Assembly (NCBI RefSeq): GCF_018130385.1
Contig: NZ_JAFCLU010000028.1
Location: 22,173-86,172, forward strand
Source: Bradyrhizobium sp. AUGA SZCCT0283
GTDB taxonomy: Bacteria > Pseudomonadota > Alphaproteobacteria > Rhizobiales > Xanthobacteraceae
Direction of reading: 5' to 3'
DNA: 64,000 bases
The notes under the pieces were generated by a model that saw only the letters and a program-made list of their open reading frames with translations, did not search any database and was not told the DNA's origin. Below are positions 7,401-19,020 of the stretch, in pieces (within the stretch, counting starts at the first letter, position 1; every line of letters begins with the position of its first letter). The translations under genes were made by a program, and so were the position numbers.

Positions 7401-8750
7401 ATGGCCAGCACCATGTTCGACAGCGTCCTCTATCGCGACGTGTTTTCGACGCCGGCCATGCGCGCGGTGTTTTCCGACGAAGCTCAGCTCAAAGCCTATG
7501 TGCAGGCCGAGGTGGCGCTTGCCGTGGCCCAGGGCGAAGCCAACGTGATCCCGCGCGAGGCGGCCGAGGCGATCGCGCGGCAGGCCCCGGCGATCGTGCT
7601 CGATAGCGAGCAGTTGAAACGCGACACCGAGAACGTCGGCTATCCCATCGTAGGCCTGGTGCGCCAGCTCTCGCAGCAGCTCGGCGAGGCCGGCCGCTAC
7701 GTGCATTGGGGGGCGACGACCCAGGACATCATGGACACGGCGACCGTGCTGCAATTGCGCGAGGCGGTGGCGCTGATCGAAGCCCAGCTCGCCGAGGTCA
7801 TGGCCACGCTTGCCGATCTCGCCCGCCTCCATCGCGATACGCCGATGGCGGGGCGGACCCATCTTCAGCAGGCCCTGCCGATCACGTTCGGGCACAAGGT
7901 TGCGATCTGGCTTTCGGCGCTGCAGCGCTTGGCCGATCGGCTCGAACAAGCCAAGCCTCGCGCGCTTCAGGCGCAGCTCGGAGGCGCGGTGGGGACGCTG
8001 GCCTCCCTCGGCGACCGGGGACTGGATGTGCGCGCCGCCTACGCGCGCGCCCTCGGTCTCACTGAGCCTGACATCACCTGGCACGTCGCCCGCGACGGGC
8101 TGGTCGAAATGGTCCAGACGCTTGCCGTGATCTGCGGCGCGCTCGGCAAGATCGGCTATGACGTCATGATCTTGATGGCGACCGAGATCGGCGAGGTGTT
8201 CGAGCCCTTCGCCTCGCATCGCGGCGCATCCTCGACCATGCCGCAGAAGCGCAATCCGATCTCGTCGGAAGTTCTGCTGGCAAACGCAAAAATGTCCCGC
8301 GACGCCGCTTCGCTGATGCTCGACAGCATGGTGCAGGATCTCGAGCGCGCCACCGGGCCCTGGCACTGCGAATGGCTCGCACTGCCCCAGGTCTGCTTTC
8401 TCACGGCCGGATCGCTGGCGCAGGCGCAATTCATGCTTTCCGGCCTGATCGTCGATCAGGCGGCGATGAAGCGAAACCTCGATTCGACCCGCGGGCTGAT
8501 CGTGGCTGAAGCGGTCATGATGGGGCTCGCGCCGGCGCTGGGCCGCCAGCAGGCGCATGACGAAGTCTATGCCGCCTGCCGCGAGGCGTTCGACCGTAGC
8601 GAAGCGCTCCTCGATGCGTTGCTGCGACGGCCGGCGATCGCATCCGCCCTGCCCCGCGACCGGCTCGCCGCCTTGTGCGAGCCGTCGAATTATCTCGGAA
8701 CGGCCGGGGCGATGGTGGACCGCGTGCTCGCGCGTCACATCAAACGATAA
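7401..8750 (+). CDS. Class II fumarase/aspartase-superfamily lyase (PcaB/adenylosuccinate lyase-like)
   Basis: The 449-residue protein carries the superfamily signature SSTMPQKRNPISSE near residue 277 and the conserved GRTHLQQALPITFGHK block near residues 151-166. This fold performs beta-eliminations releasing fumarate, or the 3-carboxymuconate cycloisomerase reaction. The spacing and sequence are nearest to PcaB-like and adenylosuccinate lyase-like members, but no other beta-ketoadipate genes are present. The gene is preceded by GGGAGGTGAAACAGCC and followed after 45 bp by a TctC-type binding protein, so the pair probably takes up and cleaves a carboxylated substrate under control of the divergent GntR regulator. 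The exact reaction is unresolved. Confidence 0.85.
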   Translation: MASTMFDSVLYRDVFSTPAMRAVFSDEAQLKAYVQAEVALAVAQGEANVIPREAAEAIARQAPAIVLDSEQLKRDTENVGYPIVGLVRQLSQQLGEAGRYVHWGATTQDIMDTATVLQLREAVALIEAQLAEVMATLADLARLHRDTPMAGRTHLQQALPITFGHKVAIWLSALQRLADRLEQAKPRALQAQLGGAVGTLASLGDRGLDVRAAYARALGLTEPDITWHVARDGLVEMVQTLAVICGALGKIGYDVMILMATEIGEVFEPFASHRGASSTMPQKRNPISSEVLLANAKMSRDAASLMLDSMVQDLERATGPWHCEWLALPQVCFLTAGSLAQAQFMLSGLIVDQAAMKRNLDSTRGLIVAEAVMMGLAPALGRQQAHDEVYAACREAFDRSEALLDALLRRPAIASALPRDRLAALCEPSNYLGTAGAMVDRVLARHIKR

Positions 8751-8795
8751 GCAAACGATCAACGCAAAATAATCAACACTTGGGAGGATCTCTTC

Positions 8796-9791
8796 ATGGC
8801 GTCCCGAATTCTTGACCGCCGCGCCGTCACGTTCGGCCTGGCAGGCGCACTCTGCATGCCTTCGATTCTTCGTGCGCAAACGAACTATCCGGAAAAACCG
8901 ATCACCGTCATCGTGCCGTTCGCCGCCGGCGGGCCGACCGACGCGATCGCGCGGATCTATGCCGAATTCCTCTCGCGTGATCTCGGGCAAACGCTCGTGA
9001 TCGAAAACGTCGCAGGTGCCGGTGGAACGATCGGCTCGACCCGGGCCGCGCGCGCGACGCCTGACGGCTATACCATCCAGATCGGCCAGGCCGGCACGCA
9101 TGTTTCCAGTGTCGGGCTCTACAAGAACCTGAAGTACAACCCGATCACGGATTACGAACATCTGGGATTGCTCGGCGACCTTCCGCAGGTGCTGATCGTC
9201 AAGCGCGACCTTCCGCCTGATAACTTCAAGGCATTCGTGGAATATGTCCGCGCCAACGAGGCCCAGCTCAACGTCGGCACCGCCGGCCCCGGCTCATCGG
9301 CGCATATGGGCGCCGCCATGCTGAACGTGCGACTCGGAACGAAAGTCAATCTGGCCTCGTATCGCGGAACGGGTCCGGCGATGAACGATCTCATCGCGGG
9401 CCAGATCGACTACATGGTCGAAGTGTCACTCACCGCGCTGGCCCAGATTCAGGCGAAAACCGTGCGGCCGCTGGCGGTGTTCCGGTCGGCGCGGATTTCC
9501 ACCCTTCCCGAGGTGCCCTCCACCAACGAGTTCGGCGTCGATGGCCTCGACTTCCCGGTCTGGCTCGGATTCCTTGCGCCCAAGGGGACGCCGCAACCGA
9601 TCGTGGAGCGGTTGAACGCCTCGATCCGCAAGGCGACCCGGGATGCGACCTTGCGCGCCCGCCTCGCCCCGCTCGGTCTGGAAATGCCGGAGGAAGCGAC
9701 CAATACCCCCACCGGCTTCCGCAACTACGTCCAGTCTGAAATCGATCGCTGGGTGCCGCTGATCCAGAAAGCCGGCCTGACGATTGATTGA
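8796..9791 (+). CDS. Tripartite tricarboxylate transporter substrate-binding protein (TctC/Bug family)
   Basis: This 331-residue periplasmic binding protein has an N-terminal signal (RRAVTFGLAGALCMPSILRAQ, residues about 8-28). The Bug-family opening YPEKPITVIVPFAAGGPTD follows, then GAGGTIGSTRAA and the LNVGTAGPGSSAH block. Family members bind carboxylates, often in loops near the conserved AAGGPTD. No TctA/TctB membrane partners are in the window, so it must work with a distant transporter or act as a sensor, as is common for orphan Bug proteins. TTGGGAGG lies upstream of the ATG. It probably forms an operon with the lyase gene. Confidence 0.9.
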   Translation: MASRILDRRAVTFGLAGALCMPSILRAQTNYPEKPITVIVPFAAGGPTDAIARIYAEFLSRDLGQTLVIENVAGAGGTIGSTRAARATPDGYTIQIGQAGTHVSSVGLYKNLKYNPITDYEHLGLLGDLPQVLIVKRDLPPDNFKAFVEYVRANEAQLNVGTAGPGSSAHMGAAMLNVRLGTKVNLASYRGTGPAMNDLIAGQIDYMVEVSLTALAQIQAKTVRPLAVFRSARISTLPEVPSTNEFGVDGLDFPVWLGFLAPKGTPQPIVERLNASIRKATRDATLRARLAPLGLEMPEEATNTPTGFRNYVQSEIDRWVPLIQKAGLTID

Positions 9792-9800
9792 CGTCTGCGC

Positions 9801-9835
9801 GTAGCCCGGATGAAGCGGAGCGAAATCCGGGACAG
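9801..9835. repeat. Short palindromic repeat (CCCGGAT...ATCCGGG, family C)
   Basis: CCCGGAT (9805-9811) and ATCCGGG (9825-9831) form a hairpin around GAAGCGGAGCGAA. This is a familiar Bradyrhizobium intergenic repeat. It could also attenuate read-through from the binding-protein gene. Confidence 0.7.
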
Positions 9836-9961
9836 TCTCGCCTGCGGATAGGCTGATCCCGCCCTGAACGGACTCGAGGACGTCTCAACTGGTTTGGCTT
9901 GTCGTTGGCGCATACTAATCATAAAATGTGGGTTCATCCGCTCTCAGAAGAGGAGCGAGCA

Positions 9962-10453
9962 ATGAAACAACTCGGAGTTTCACTGACTCTAGCTGGCTTT
10001 GTTGCAACCCTGTTGCTCGTATCAGGCGCGGTTGCGCAAACCACCCCCGATCGCCTCGCCCTTAAAGGCTATGACCCGGTGGCCTACTTCACCGAGCAAC
10101 GCCCGATGCTCGGCAATACGCAATACCAACACGAGTGGGACGGCGCCATCTACCGGTTTGCGTCGGCCAAGCACCTCGAAATGTTCAAGGCCGAACCTGA
10201 TCGCTATCTACCGCAGTACAATAATTGGTGTGCGGCGTCGGTTGCGAAAGGCGAAAAGGTATACGGCAATCCGGAATGGTGGCTGGTGGTTGACGATCGC
10301 CTGTATTTGTTCGGAAGGCCGATCGGCCCCGATCTGATGAAGGCTGATCGAGCGGCGATGAAGAGCCAAGCTGACGAAAATTGGTTGAAAGTCTCTCGCC
10401 TGCCGACCCCGCCGGTACCGGACTACATGCGCGGCGCGGGTGAGCCAAGATAA
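9962..10453 (+). CDS. YHS-domain-like secreted protein
   Basis: The start chosen is ATG 9962 after AGAGGAGCGAGCA. The frame is open further upstream, but only this start leaves a clean signal peptide (MKQLGVSLTLAGFVATLLLVSGAVAQ). The 163-residue product has LALKGYDPVAYFTEQRP followed by YQHEWDGAIYRFASAKHLEMFKAEPDRYLPQYNNWCA, which is the layout of YHS-type proteins often found with metal or redox systems in the periplasm. The conserved cysteine is in NNWCAAS. Its role is not established, and nothing in the neighbourhood narrows it. Confidence 0.8.
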   Translation: MKQLGVSLTLAGFVATLLLVSGAVAQTTPDRLALKGYDPVAYFTEQRPMLGNTQYQHEWDGAIYRFASAKHLEMFKAEPDRYLPQYNNWCAASVAKGEKVYGNPEWWLVVDDRLYLFGRPIGPDLMKADRAAMKSQADENWLKVSRLPTPPVPDYMRGAGEPR

Positions 10454-10459
10454 GCGGGC

Positions 10460-12346
10460 TTACAAGCCGGCCGCCTTCAAGCCGTTCTGTAGATACGCGG
10501 CGTGGGCGGGATCCTTGAAGCGGGACCCGACGTTGTCCGTATCGAGAAACGGCAGGCGGCGGCGGAGCGCCTCGACATAGCGCGCCGCCTGCTCCTTGCG
10601 TCCGAGTTGCGCGGCCGCCGCGGCGGCCGGCAAATTGAACATGGGAAAATCCGGATAACGCGCGAGCCCCCGTTCGGCGATGCGCAGGGCATCCTCGTGC
10701 TGGCGCGCGAGGTAATAAGCCAGAGCCAGATCGAAAACGTGGTTCGGCTCAAGCGTGGGATCGAGTTTCAGTGCCAACTGGAGCGAGCCGATCGCTTCGG
10801 CTATTTGACCCGAGAATGATTGCAATCCCCCCCATACCGCCAAGGCATTGGCATCGCTCGGATTGATTTCAATCGCGCGTTTGAGCGCGTGCTGTGCCTG
10901 ATCGTATTCAGCGCGCGCAAGATGAATGCGACCAAGGGCGCGGTATCCGTCGGGCTCGTCGGGCGCCAGCGCGATCGCTTTGCGTGCTTCAGCAGCGCCG
11001 CGCGCAAGTTCGCGATCGGTGAATTCCGTCCAGCCCAGAACCGCTTGCGAGTAAAGCGCCTCGGCCAACAGAGCCCGCGCCATGGCATAGTTCGGATCCA
11101 GTTCGATCGCCTTGGCGACCAGCTCGCGAAAACGCCGGTTTACCGTGCGGGTCGATGCATGACCGAGGGCGCGGGCGCGCAATACGAGGTCGAAGGCGTT
11201 GGGATTCGGCTTTGGCTGGTCAAGCGATCGCCGGCCTTCGACCATGGCGATGTTAGCGGCCAGCGTGCCCGCGATCCGACGCGCGATGGTGTCCTGAAAC
11301 TCAAAAATATCGGCAAGCTCGCCATCGAAGCGATCGCTCCACAGGACCGTGCCGGTTCGCGACTCGGTCAGTTGCGAGGTGATGCGCACCTGGCTGGCGG
11401 AGCGCCGCACGCTTCCTTCGACAAGGTAGGTTGCGCCCAGTTCGGAGGCGATCTCTTGCTGCGTCGCCGGTCTTTTCTTATAGGGCAGCACAGCATTGCG
11501 GCCGATTACGCGCAAGGTGTTAAATCGGCCGAGGGCATTGATGACCTCTTCGGTCGCACCGTCGACGAAATAATCTTGGCCGTCGTCGCCGGTTTGATTG
11601 GCGAAGGGCAGCACCGCGATGATCGGCATCGCGGTGACGGCAATCGGCTTTGATGGGGCGGAAGTCCGCGCGACATCGGGCCGGTCGCGGAACAGAGCAA
11701 CCCATGCGACCGTCGCCAGGATCGCGGCGACCGTCATCGCCGCGCCCGCTGCGGCTCGCATCGACCATCGCCGTTTCCGCTCGGTTGGTGACGTTAGCGC
11801 ATCGGCGGTAGCCGCCACCGACGGCTCGATTCGATAGACCCTGATGGGATTCGAAATATTCTTCAGGCTCTGCTCGCCGGCGTCGGCGATGGCAATATCG
11901 AGCTTGCCTCGCACCTGCCGGTATGCGTCCTCGGACAGGCAAATGCCGCCCGGCGGCGCGATCTGCTCAAGCCGCGCCGCAATATTGACGCCGTCACCGA
12001 ACACGTCGCCCTTGTCGACGATCACGTCGCCGATATGGACGCCGATCCGAAATTCGATACGGTTGCCGGCCGAGATGTCCCGGTTGCGCTTTGCCATTCC
12101 GCTCTGCATCGCCACGGCGCAAGAGACTGCCTCGACGATCGACGGGAACCTGAGCAGGAGGCCGTCGCCTGTGGTCTTGACGATGTGTCCTTTGTGCGCG
12201 GCAATGAGCGGATCCATTAACTCCTTGCGATGGCCTTTCAACGCCAAGTGAGTGCCTTTTTCGTCCGTGCCCATTAGGCGCGAATATCCCACCACATCGG
12301 CCGCGACGATCGCAGTAAGATGACGCTCAATAGGAGCAGTCGACAC
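10460..12346 (-). CDS. Adenylate/guanylate cyclase with membrane anchor and TPR domain
   Basis: The 628-residue protein has a class III cyclase domain at about residues 8-170. Metal-binding aspartates are Asp17 in AADVVGYS and Asp61 in TTGDGLLLRF, and GVHIGDVIVDKGDVFGDGVN follows. A transmembrane helix lies near residues 197-217. Next comes a TolB/FlgO-like stretch (IIAVLPFANQTGDDGQDYF, then ATYLVEGSVRRSASQVRIT), and the C-terminal half is TPR repeats. Such proteins are numerous in Bradyrhizobium and make cAMP at the membrane. The cyclase side is at the N-terminus before the helix, so it should be cytoplasmic. It is a single gene convergent with the YHS-like gene. Confidence 0.92.
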   Translation of the reverse strand: MSTAPIERHLTAIVAADVVGYSRLMGTDEKGTHLALKGHRKELMDPLIAAHKGHIVKTTGDGLLLRFPSIVEAVSCAVAMQSGMAKRNRDISAGNRIEFRIGVHIGDVIVDKGDVFGDGVNIAARLEQIAPPGGICLSEDAYRQVRGKLDIAIADAGEQSLKNISNPIRVYRIEPSVAATADALTSPTERKRRWSMRAAAGAAMTVAAILATVAWVALFRDRPDVARTSAPSKPIAVTAMPIIAVLPFANQTGDDGQDYFVDGATEEVINALGRFNTLRVIGRNAVLPYKKRPATQQEIASELGATYLVEGSVRRSASQVRITSQLTESRTGTVLWSDRFDGELADIFEFQDTIARRIAGTLAANIAMVEGRRSLDQPKPNPNAFDLVLRARALGHASTRTVNRRFRELVAKAIELDPNYAMARALLAEALYSQAVLGWTEFTDRELARGAAEARKAIALAPDEPDGYRALGRIHLARAEYDQAQHALKRAIEINPSDANALAVWGGLQSFSGQIAEAIGSLQLALKLDPTLEPNHVFDLALAYYLARQHEDALRIAERGLARYPDFPMFNLPAAAAAAQLGRKEQAARYVEALRRRLPFLDTDNVGSRFKDPAHAAYLQNGLKAAGL

Positions 12347-12638
12347 AATTGAGGTTCCAGAATTGAATGACTGAGCATTGTAGCGCCATTCGCCACTAGA
12401 GTGCAGTACGTGTTTCTCGACATATCGCTCCCGCTCTCACTGACTCAGGGCAAGCGAGACCGCTGGTGGCCCCTTCTCGGATGCAGCCAGCTCCGGTGAG
12501 CATCTGCTTTAACGCGAGCAGCGGACGCGGCAAGAACCCAGCCGTGACTTCTGTTTTGACACGTGCAGACCACGGATGCCCTTCCCCTTTGCCGGCTTAA
12601 GCCGGTACGATGGCTTATCCTGAGGCTTGGGACAGGCA
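12347..12638. other. Divergent intergenic region between cyclase and histidine kinase genes
   Basis: About 290 bp hold the start regions of both divergent genes. I find no convincing gene, terminator or operator here. Confidence 0.5.
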
Positions 12639-14120
12639 ATGAAGGCAGGCGACAGACCAACCAGGTCGCGAAGCCACGCGACGACCACGGCAAAGCGCCG
12701 CCAGGCTCCAAAAGGGCGCGTCTCCAGCCCAGCAAAAACCAAAATCGAAAGCCCCGCCCAAACCGAAGCCGAACGGCTTTCTCTCGAACTTCAGGAAGCC
12801 AGGGAGCGGCAGGCAGCGACAGCCGAGGTCTTGAGCCTCATCTCGGACTCGCCGACCGGCATCCAGCCGGTGTTCGACAGGATCGTCAGGAACGCCGCGC
12901 GGCTGTGCCAGAGTGTGCTGAGCGCCGTCTATCGCCGGGAGGGGGACCATGTCCATCTGGTCGCCTACGACCAGTTCTCGGCGGAATCGGTGGCCGCGGT
13001 GCGCAAGGCCTACCCGGCCCCGCTGACCAGCAAAAACCTGATCTCGGTCGCCATCCGCGAGCGCCGCGTCGTGCACGAGGCGGACGTGCTCATCTCCGGC
13101 GGATACAGCGAGCTGCAGCGAACGTCGGGCTATCGCAGTATCCTCGTCGTGCCGATGCTGCGCGACGAGGTCGCGATCGGCGCCATCGCGGTGATGCGGC
13201 TGGAGCCGCAATTATTTCCCAAGGCGCAGGTCGAACTCCTGAAAACCTTCGCGGGTCAGGCGGTCGTCGCCATCGAGAATACGCGGCTGTTCACCGAGGT
13301 CCAGGAACGCACAAGGCAACTGTCGCAATCGCTCGAGGATCTCCGCGCCGCGCAGGACAGTCTCGTCCAGACCGAGAAACTGGCCGCGCTGGGAAGGTTG
13401 GTGGCGGGGGTCGCTCACGAGCTCAATACCCCCGTCGGTACCAGCCTGACTGTCGCCTCCGCATTCCTGAACAAGGCGGATCGATTTGAAGCCGATGTCG
13501 CCAGGGGCGGCGTGCGCCGGTCGACCTTGGCTGAATTCATTGCGACGGGCCGGGAGGCAGCATCGCAAATCATGACCAACCTCAACCACGCGATCGATCT
13601 GATACAGTCGTTCAAGCAGGTGGCGGCGGATCGCAACGTTTCGGACCGGAGAGCCTTTGATCTCGGCCAGGTGACCGAGCAGGTCATCAAAGGACTGCGG
13701 TTCGGGCTGCGCAGAAATCTTGTGGTCAGCGTCGAATGCGAGCCTGATCTGGCCATGAACAGCTATCCCGGACCTTACGGCCAGGTGCTCACCAACCTGG
13801 TTATCAATTCCGCGGTGCACGCCTATCCGGACGGCGCGCGAGGATCCGTCCATATTGCGGCGCAGGCGTCGGGCAAACACAGCGTTGAAGTGCTGCTTTC
13901 AGACGACGGCTGCGGCATGAGCCCGGAGGTCAAGCGCCAGGTGTTCGATCCATTTTTCACGACCCGCCGCGACCAGGGCAGCACTGGCCTCGGATTGCAC
14001 ATCGTCCACAACATCGTGACCAATCGCTTGGGGGGCCGGATCAATCTGGAAACCAGACCTGGCGCGGGAACGAAAATCCGGATCATCGTGCCACGCGAAG
14101 CGCCGTTTGCCGCAGAGTGA
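12639..14120 (+). CDS. GAF-domain sensor histidine kinase
   Basis: The start chosen is ATG 12639; a TTG at 12627 is in frame. The product is about 493 residues. A basic N-terminal tail (residues 1-45) is followed by a short coiled coil, a GAF domain (about 65-215), a second coiled coil (about 220-250) and a HisKA/HATPase kinase core. The phospho-acceptor His lies in LVAGVAHELNTPVG near residue 260. The ATP-binding lid has SDDGCGMSPEVKRQVFDPFFTTRRDQGSTGLGLHIV. There is no transmembrane helix, so it senses a soluble cytoplasmic signal. No response regulator gene is adjacent, making it an orphan kinase. Confidence 0.92.
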   Translation: MKAGDRPTRSRSHATTTAKRRQAPKGRVSSPAKTKIESPAQTEAERLSLELQEARERQAATAEVLSLISDSPTGIQPVFDRIVRNAARLCQSVLSAVYRREGDHVHLVAYDQFSAESVAAVRKAYPAPLTSKNLISVAIRERRVVHEADVLISGGYSELQRTSGYRSILVVPMLRDEVAIGAIAVMRLEPQLFPKAQVELLKTFAGQAVVAIENTRLFTEVQERTRQLSQSLEDLRAAQDSLVQTEKLAALGRLVAGVAHELNTPVGTSLTVASAFLNKADRFEADVARGGVRRSTLAEFIATGREAASQIMTNLNHAIDLIQSFKQVAADRNVSDRRAFDLGQVTEQVIKGLRFGLRRNLVVSVECEPDLAMNSYPGPYGQVLTNLVINSAVHAYPDGARGSVHIAAQASGKHSVEVLLSDDGCGMSPEVKRQVFDPFFTTRRDQGSTGLGLHIVHNIVTNRLGGRINLETRPGAGTKIRIIVPREAPFAAE

Positions 14121-14130
14121 TGCGCATCAA

Positions 14131-14250
14131 ACGAACTGCCCGCACCGCCGGCCAGTGTGATGAATTCGTGTCGTCTCATGCGGAATCGAGCGAAAGTCGG
14201 AATCGGGGGGTGAGCGACCACTGCGCTCATCCGCCGATTTTGGCGACGCG
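14131..14250 (-). pseudogene. Remnant of an ABC-type substrate-binding protein gene start
   Basis: On the minus strand from 14179 the frame reads MRRHEFITLAGGAG, very close to the MRRREFITLLGGAA signal start of abundant Bradyrhizobium binding proteins. The bases before it also resemble their usual leader (codons for RRMSAVVAHPPIPT). The similarity stops at the 3-prime end of the histidine kinase gene, so only a stub of about 15 codons remains. Confidence 0.5.
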
Positions 14251-14354
14251 TCGGTCCGCCATCGTTACGATCTAGCCGCTGTTGCCGTTCTCGCCGTTCT
14301 TCGTCGTCACCGATATTCTCGACCGACACCACGAGATGTCGGCAAAGCGCGACG

Positions 14355-14732
14355 CTATTGAACCGTTGCGTTCATGGTGATGACGGACGTGCCGGAAGCC
14401 ATCGGACTTTTACCCGTCGCCTGAACGGCGAAAGTATCGGTGCCTTTATATCCAGCCTTCGCTGTATATTGGTAAGTGGATACGTTGAGCTTCTTCAATG
14501 TCCCGTGTGCGGGCTTTTGTGAAATGGACGAACTCTTCATCACGCCCGCAATTCTGATGGGAAATAAGCAACTTCCCCCGGAAGCGACGTTAAAATAGCC
14601 CATCGAGTTTATGCCCCAACCTGACAATGTTCCCGATATTGGGCACTCAGAAGCGGCCCGCGCCAACGAGACAGATACTAAACCTGGAGCCGCAACGATG
14701 AACGCCAAAGCGATAACTTTTGATGTTCGCAT
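14355..14732 (-). CDS. Small secreted protein with Ig-like (Big/cadherin-type) fold
   Basis: The start is ATG 14732 with GGGAGGACATC just before it; an upstream in-frame ATG would add 21 polar residues ahead of the signal peptide. The 125-residue product has a signal peptide (MRTSKVIALAFIVAAPGLVSVSLARA), and the mature part ends with AHGTLKKLNVSTYQYTAKAGY and KGTDTFAVQA. The Y-x-A-x-x-GY-x-GTDTF pattern is typical of bacterial Ig-like modules. Two or three cysteines could form disulfides. It is probably an envelope or secreted adhesin-type domain standing alone. No partner is evident. Confidence 0.7.
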   Translation of the reverse strand: MRTSKVIALAFIVAAPGLVSVSLARAASECPISGTLSGWGINSMGYFNVASGGSCLFPIRIAGVMKSSSISQKPAHGTLKKLNVSTYQYTAKAGYKGTDTFAVQATGKSPMASGTSVITMNATVQ

Positions 14733-15016
14733 GATGTCCTCCCGTTTTTTCAGCTTTACAAAATCTCCTTCTCCTGCGGGCTTCGCTTGGATCAAAGAAA
14801 TGCTCGAACTATCGCGTCGCTTCCGCAGCGCCGATACTTCCGGCGTGAAGTTTGACTGATCTGCCGACCTTAAAGTGGTGCTCCCTTAAGTAAGGTTTTT
14901 GACATCGGCGCGACCGAGGGACTGTCAATCTGAGGCGGGACCTGGCGCAGCGTCGTTGATCGTCGGCGAACCGACGCCACTCCCAAGGCGCTGACGCTCT
15001 TGACCGCAGGCCCAGC

Positions 15017-15205
15017 TCAAGGCCGCCTAGCAGCCGCTAGGCTCAAGTGCGATGCGGCCGTTTTATACAACCCATTGATCTTGTCCGCCACGTTGGATTT
15101 CATCAGGTCGGTCGCGATCATTGACTCTTCAACGTAATCACATTTGGCGTACTCAAACTCGCCTAAGTCAAAATTCAAGCGTGCCGGCACTGCCTCAGAG
15201 GCCAA
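15017..15205 (-). pseudogene. Possible C-terminal fragment of an unrecognised gene
   Basis: The minus-strand frame gives a polar, fairly protein-like sequence (LNFDLGEFEYAKCDYVEE, then MIATDLMKSNVADKINGLY) and stays open upstream to about 15255, where a TGA closes it. It has no ribosome-binding site or good start codon. I cannot identify it. It may be the tail of a decayed gene or chance. Confidence 0.25.
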
Positions 15206-15279
15206 TAGATCGCCGGGCCAAAACCTGAAATATCTCGCTTTGGGAGATGGCCCAACTCAACAACTGAACGAAGGAGAGA

Positions 15280-15446
15280 ATGATGCGCTCACTCTTACTC
15301 GCTGCGCTCGGCATCACTGCGTTCTCCGCTGCACCTGTCGAGCGCAGGTACTCGATCATCGACAACTATGTAGAACGCACAAATTGTCGTCGTCAGGCCA
15401 GGAACGGGCGTTCCAAGCCGTTTGAGCCTTTTGCAATCCCAGGGCG

Positions 15447-15450
<4 letters not shown>
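15280..15450 (+). CDS. Short secreted peptide gene, perhaps a truncated DUF3551-type protein
   Basis: ATG 15280 follows a strong GAAGGAGAGA site and opens a 56-codon frame. Residues 1-19 (MMRSLLLAALGITAFSAAP) make a good signal peptide of the kind found on DUF3551 proteins of Bradyrhizobium. The rest (ERRYSIIDNY, then RTNCRRQARNGRSKP) lacks the cysteine pattern expected of that family, so the body may have been lost by a frameshift. The last four bases overlap the end of convergent gyrA. It is either a real short exported peptide or a relic with an intact start. Confidence 0.45.
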
Positions 15451-18176
<2,726 letters not shown>

Positions 18177-18379
18177 AGGGGAATCCGGTCAGTTCTCAGC
18201 TGAGAATCATATAGCGCATCGGGGGTCCGATAACCACCCCGAAGCGCTCCGGACTGGATGTTTTTCCGCTCGTTTTTTCATGGACTTACCGGATCGGAAG
18301 CGGCTTCGATGGGGTGCGCGGGAATGCGCATTTTCAGGCCCTGAAAAGCGGGCGCTGGAACACCTTTTCCGGCATCGGC

Positions 18380-18778
18380 CTAATGGCCGAAAACCACCGC
18401 ATGCATGATCCGGCCCGGCAGCAAGGTGAACAGGCCGGCAATGATGAGCGCGCCGAAAAAGATCGACATCATCGCCTTGCGGTGACCGCTGACATTGTGC
18501 CGGCGGGCATGCAGGACCGCGAGCACCAGCATGATCGGCACGAAGATCGACAGCAGGTGGATCGGGCTGAACGGCCCAACCATGCGGATCTCATGGATCC
18601 ATAACGCGCTGATCGCAACCGCCGCCATCAGCACCACCCAGATCCAGCCGACGGTCCGGTGCGGCAGCGTCCCCTTGGGTGCTGCGAACTGCACGATGCC
18701 GAGCACGAACGCCGCGATGGCCGCGAAGGCGTGCAGCGGGATCGTCCCGGGGGCCTCCAGCAGTGGTGCGAGGCTCAT
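18380..18778 (-). CDS. DUF2306-type small membrane protein
   Basis: ATG 18778, spaced eight bases from GGAG, is preferred to the GTG nine bases upstream. The 132-residue product has four predicted membrane helices. The histidines in IPLHAFAAIAAF, EIRMVGPFSPIHLLSI and ARRHNVSGHRKAM are the hallmark of the DUF2306 family, which resembles cytochrome b561-like haem or metal membrane proteins. Its role is unknown. A 19-bp palindrome 67 bp upstream (18845-18863) suggests control by a dimeric repressor that is not in the window. Confidence 0.8.
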   Translation of the reverse strand: MSLAPLLEAPGTIPLHAFAAIAAFVLGIVQFAAPKGTLPHRTVGWIWVVLMAAVAISALWIHEIRMVGPFSPIHLLSIFVPIMLVLAVLHARRHNVSGHRKAMMSIFFGALIIAGLFTLLPGRIMHAVVFGH

Positions 18779-18844
18779 GGTGGGCACTCCAGATCCGGTT
18801 GGCGTTCGATTGAATACCCGGAAAGGCGTTAGATCGACCTGTTA

Positions 18845-18863
18845 ATGTTAATATCATTAACAT
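18845..18863. promoter_or_regulatory. Perfect 8-3-8 palindrome, likely operator of the DUF2306 gene
   Basis: ATGTTAATATCATTAACAT consists of two perfect 8-bp arms around ATC in an AT-rich pocket 67 bp upstream of the start codon. This form is typical of TetR or MarR operators. Confidence 0.6.
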
Positions 18864-18975
18864 CGATCAATGTCAAAACCCGGAACCCGATTCAATTTCG
18901 ACTTAAAATCAATGGCTTGAAGATTGTTTCGGCGAATGGAGTCCAGCCCCGGCCCGACTCACGCACAAAGGCGTT

Positions 18976-18995
18976 CCCGGCGCACCTGCGCCGGG
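18976..18995. terminator. Perfect 9-bp hairpin after ssb
   Basis: CCCGGCGCA and TGCGCCGGG flank CC, 26 bp beyond the ssb stop. There is no long U-run on either strand, so it may be a weak terminator or an intergenic repeat. Confidence 0.45.
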
Positions 18996-19020
18996 ATTCC
19001 GGGCACCAAAAGATCCGCCC

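Noticed and set aside
6555..9161. 868-codon minus-strand open frame opposite the lyase gene
   Set aside because: It is the antisense shadow of two well-supported genes, arises from high third-position GC, and shows no domain.
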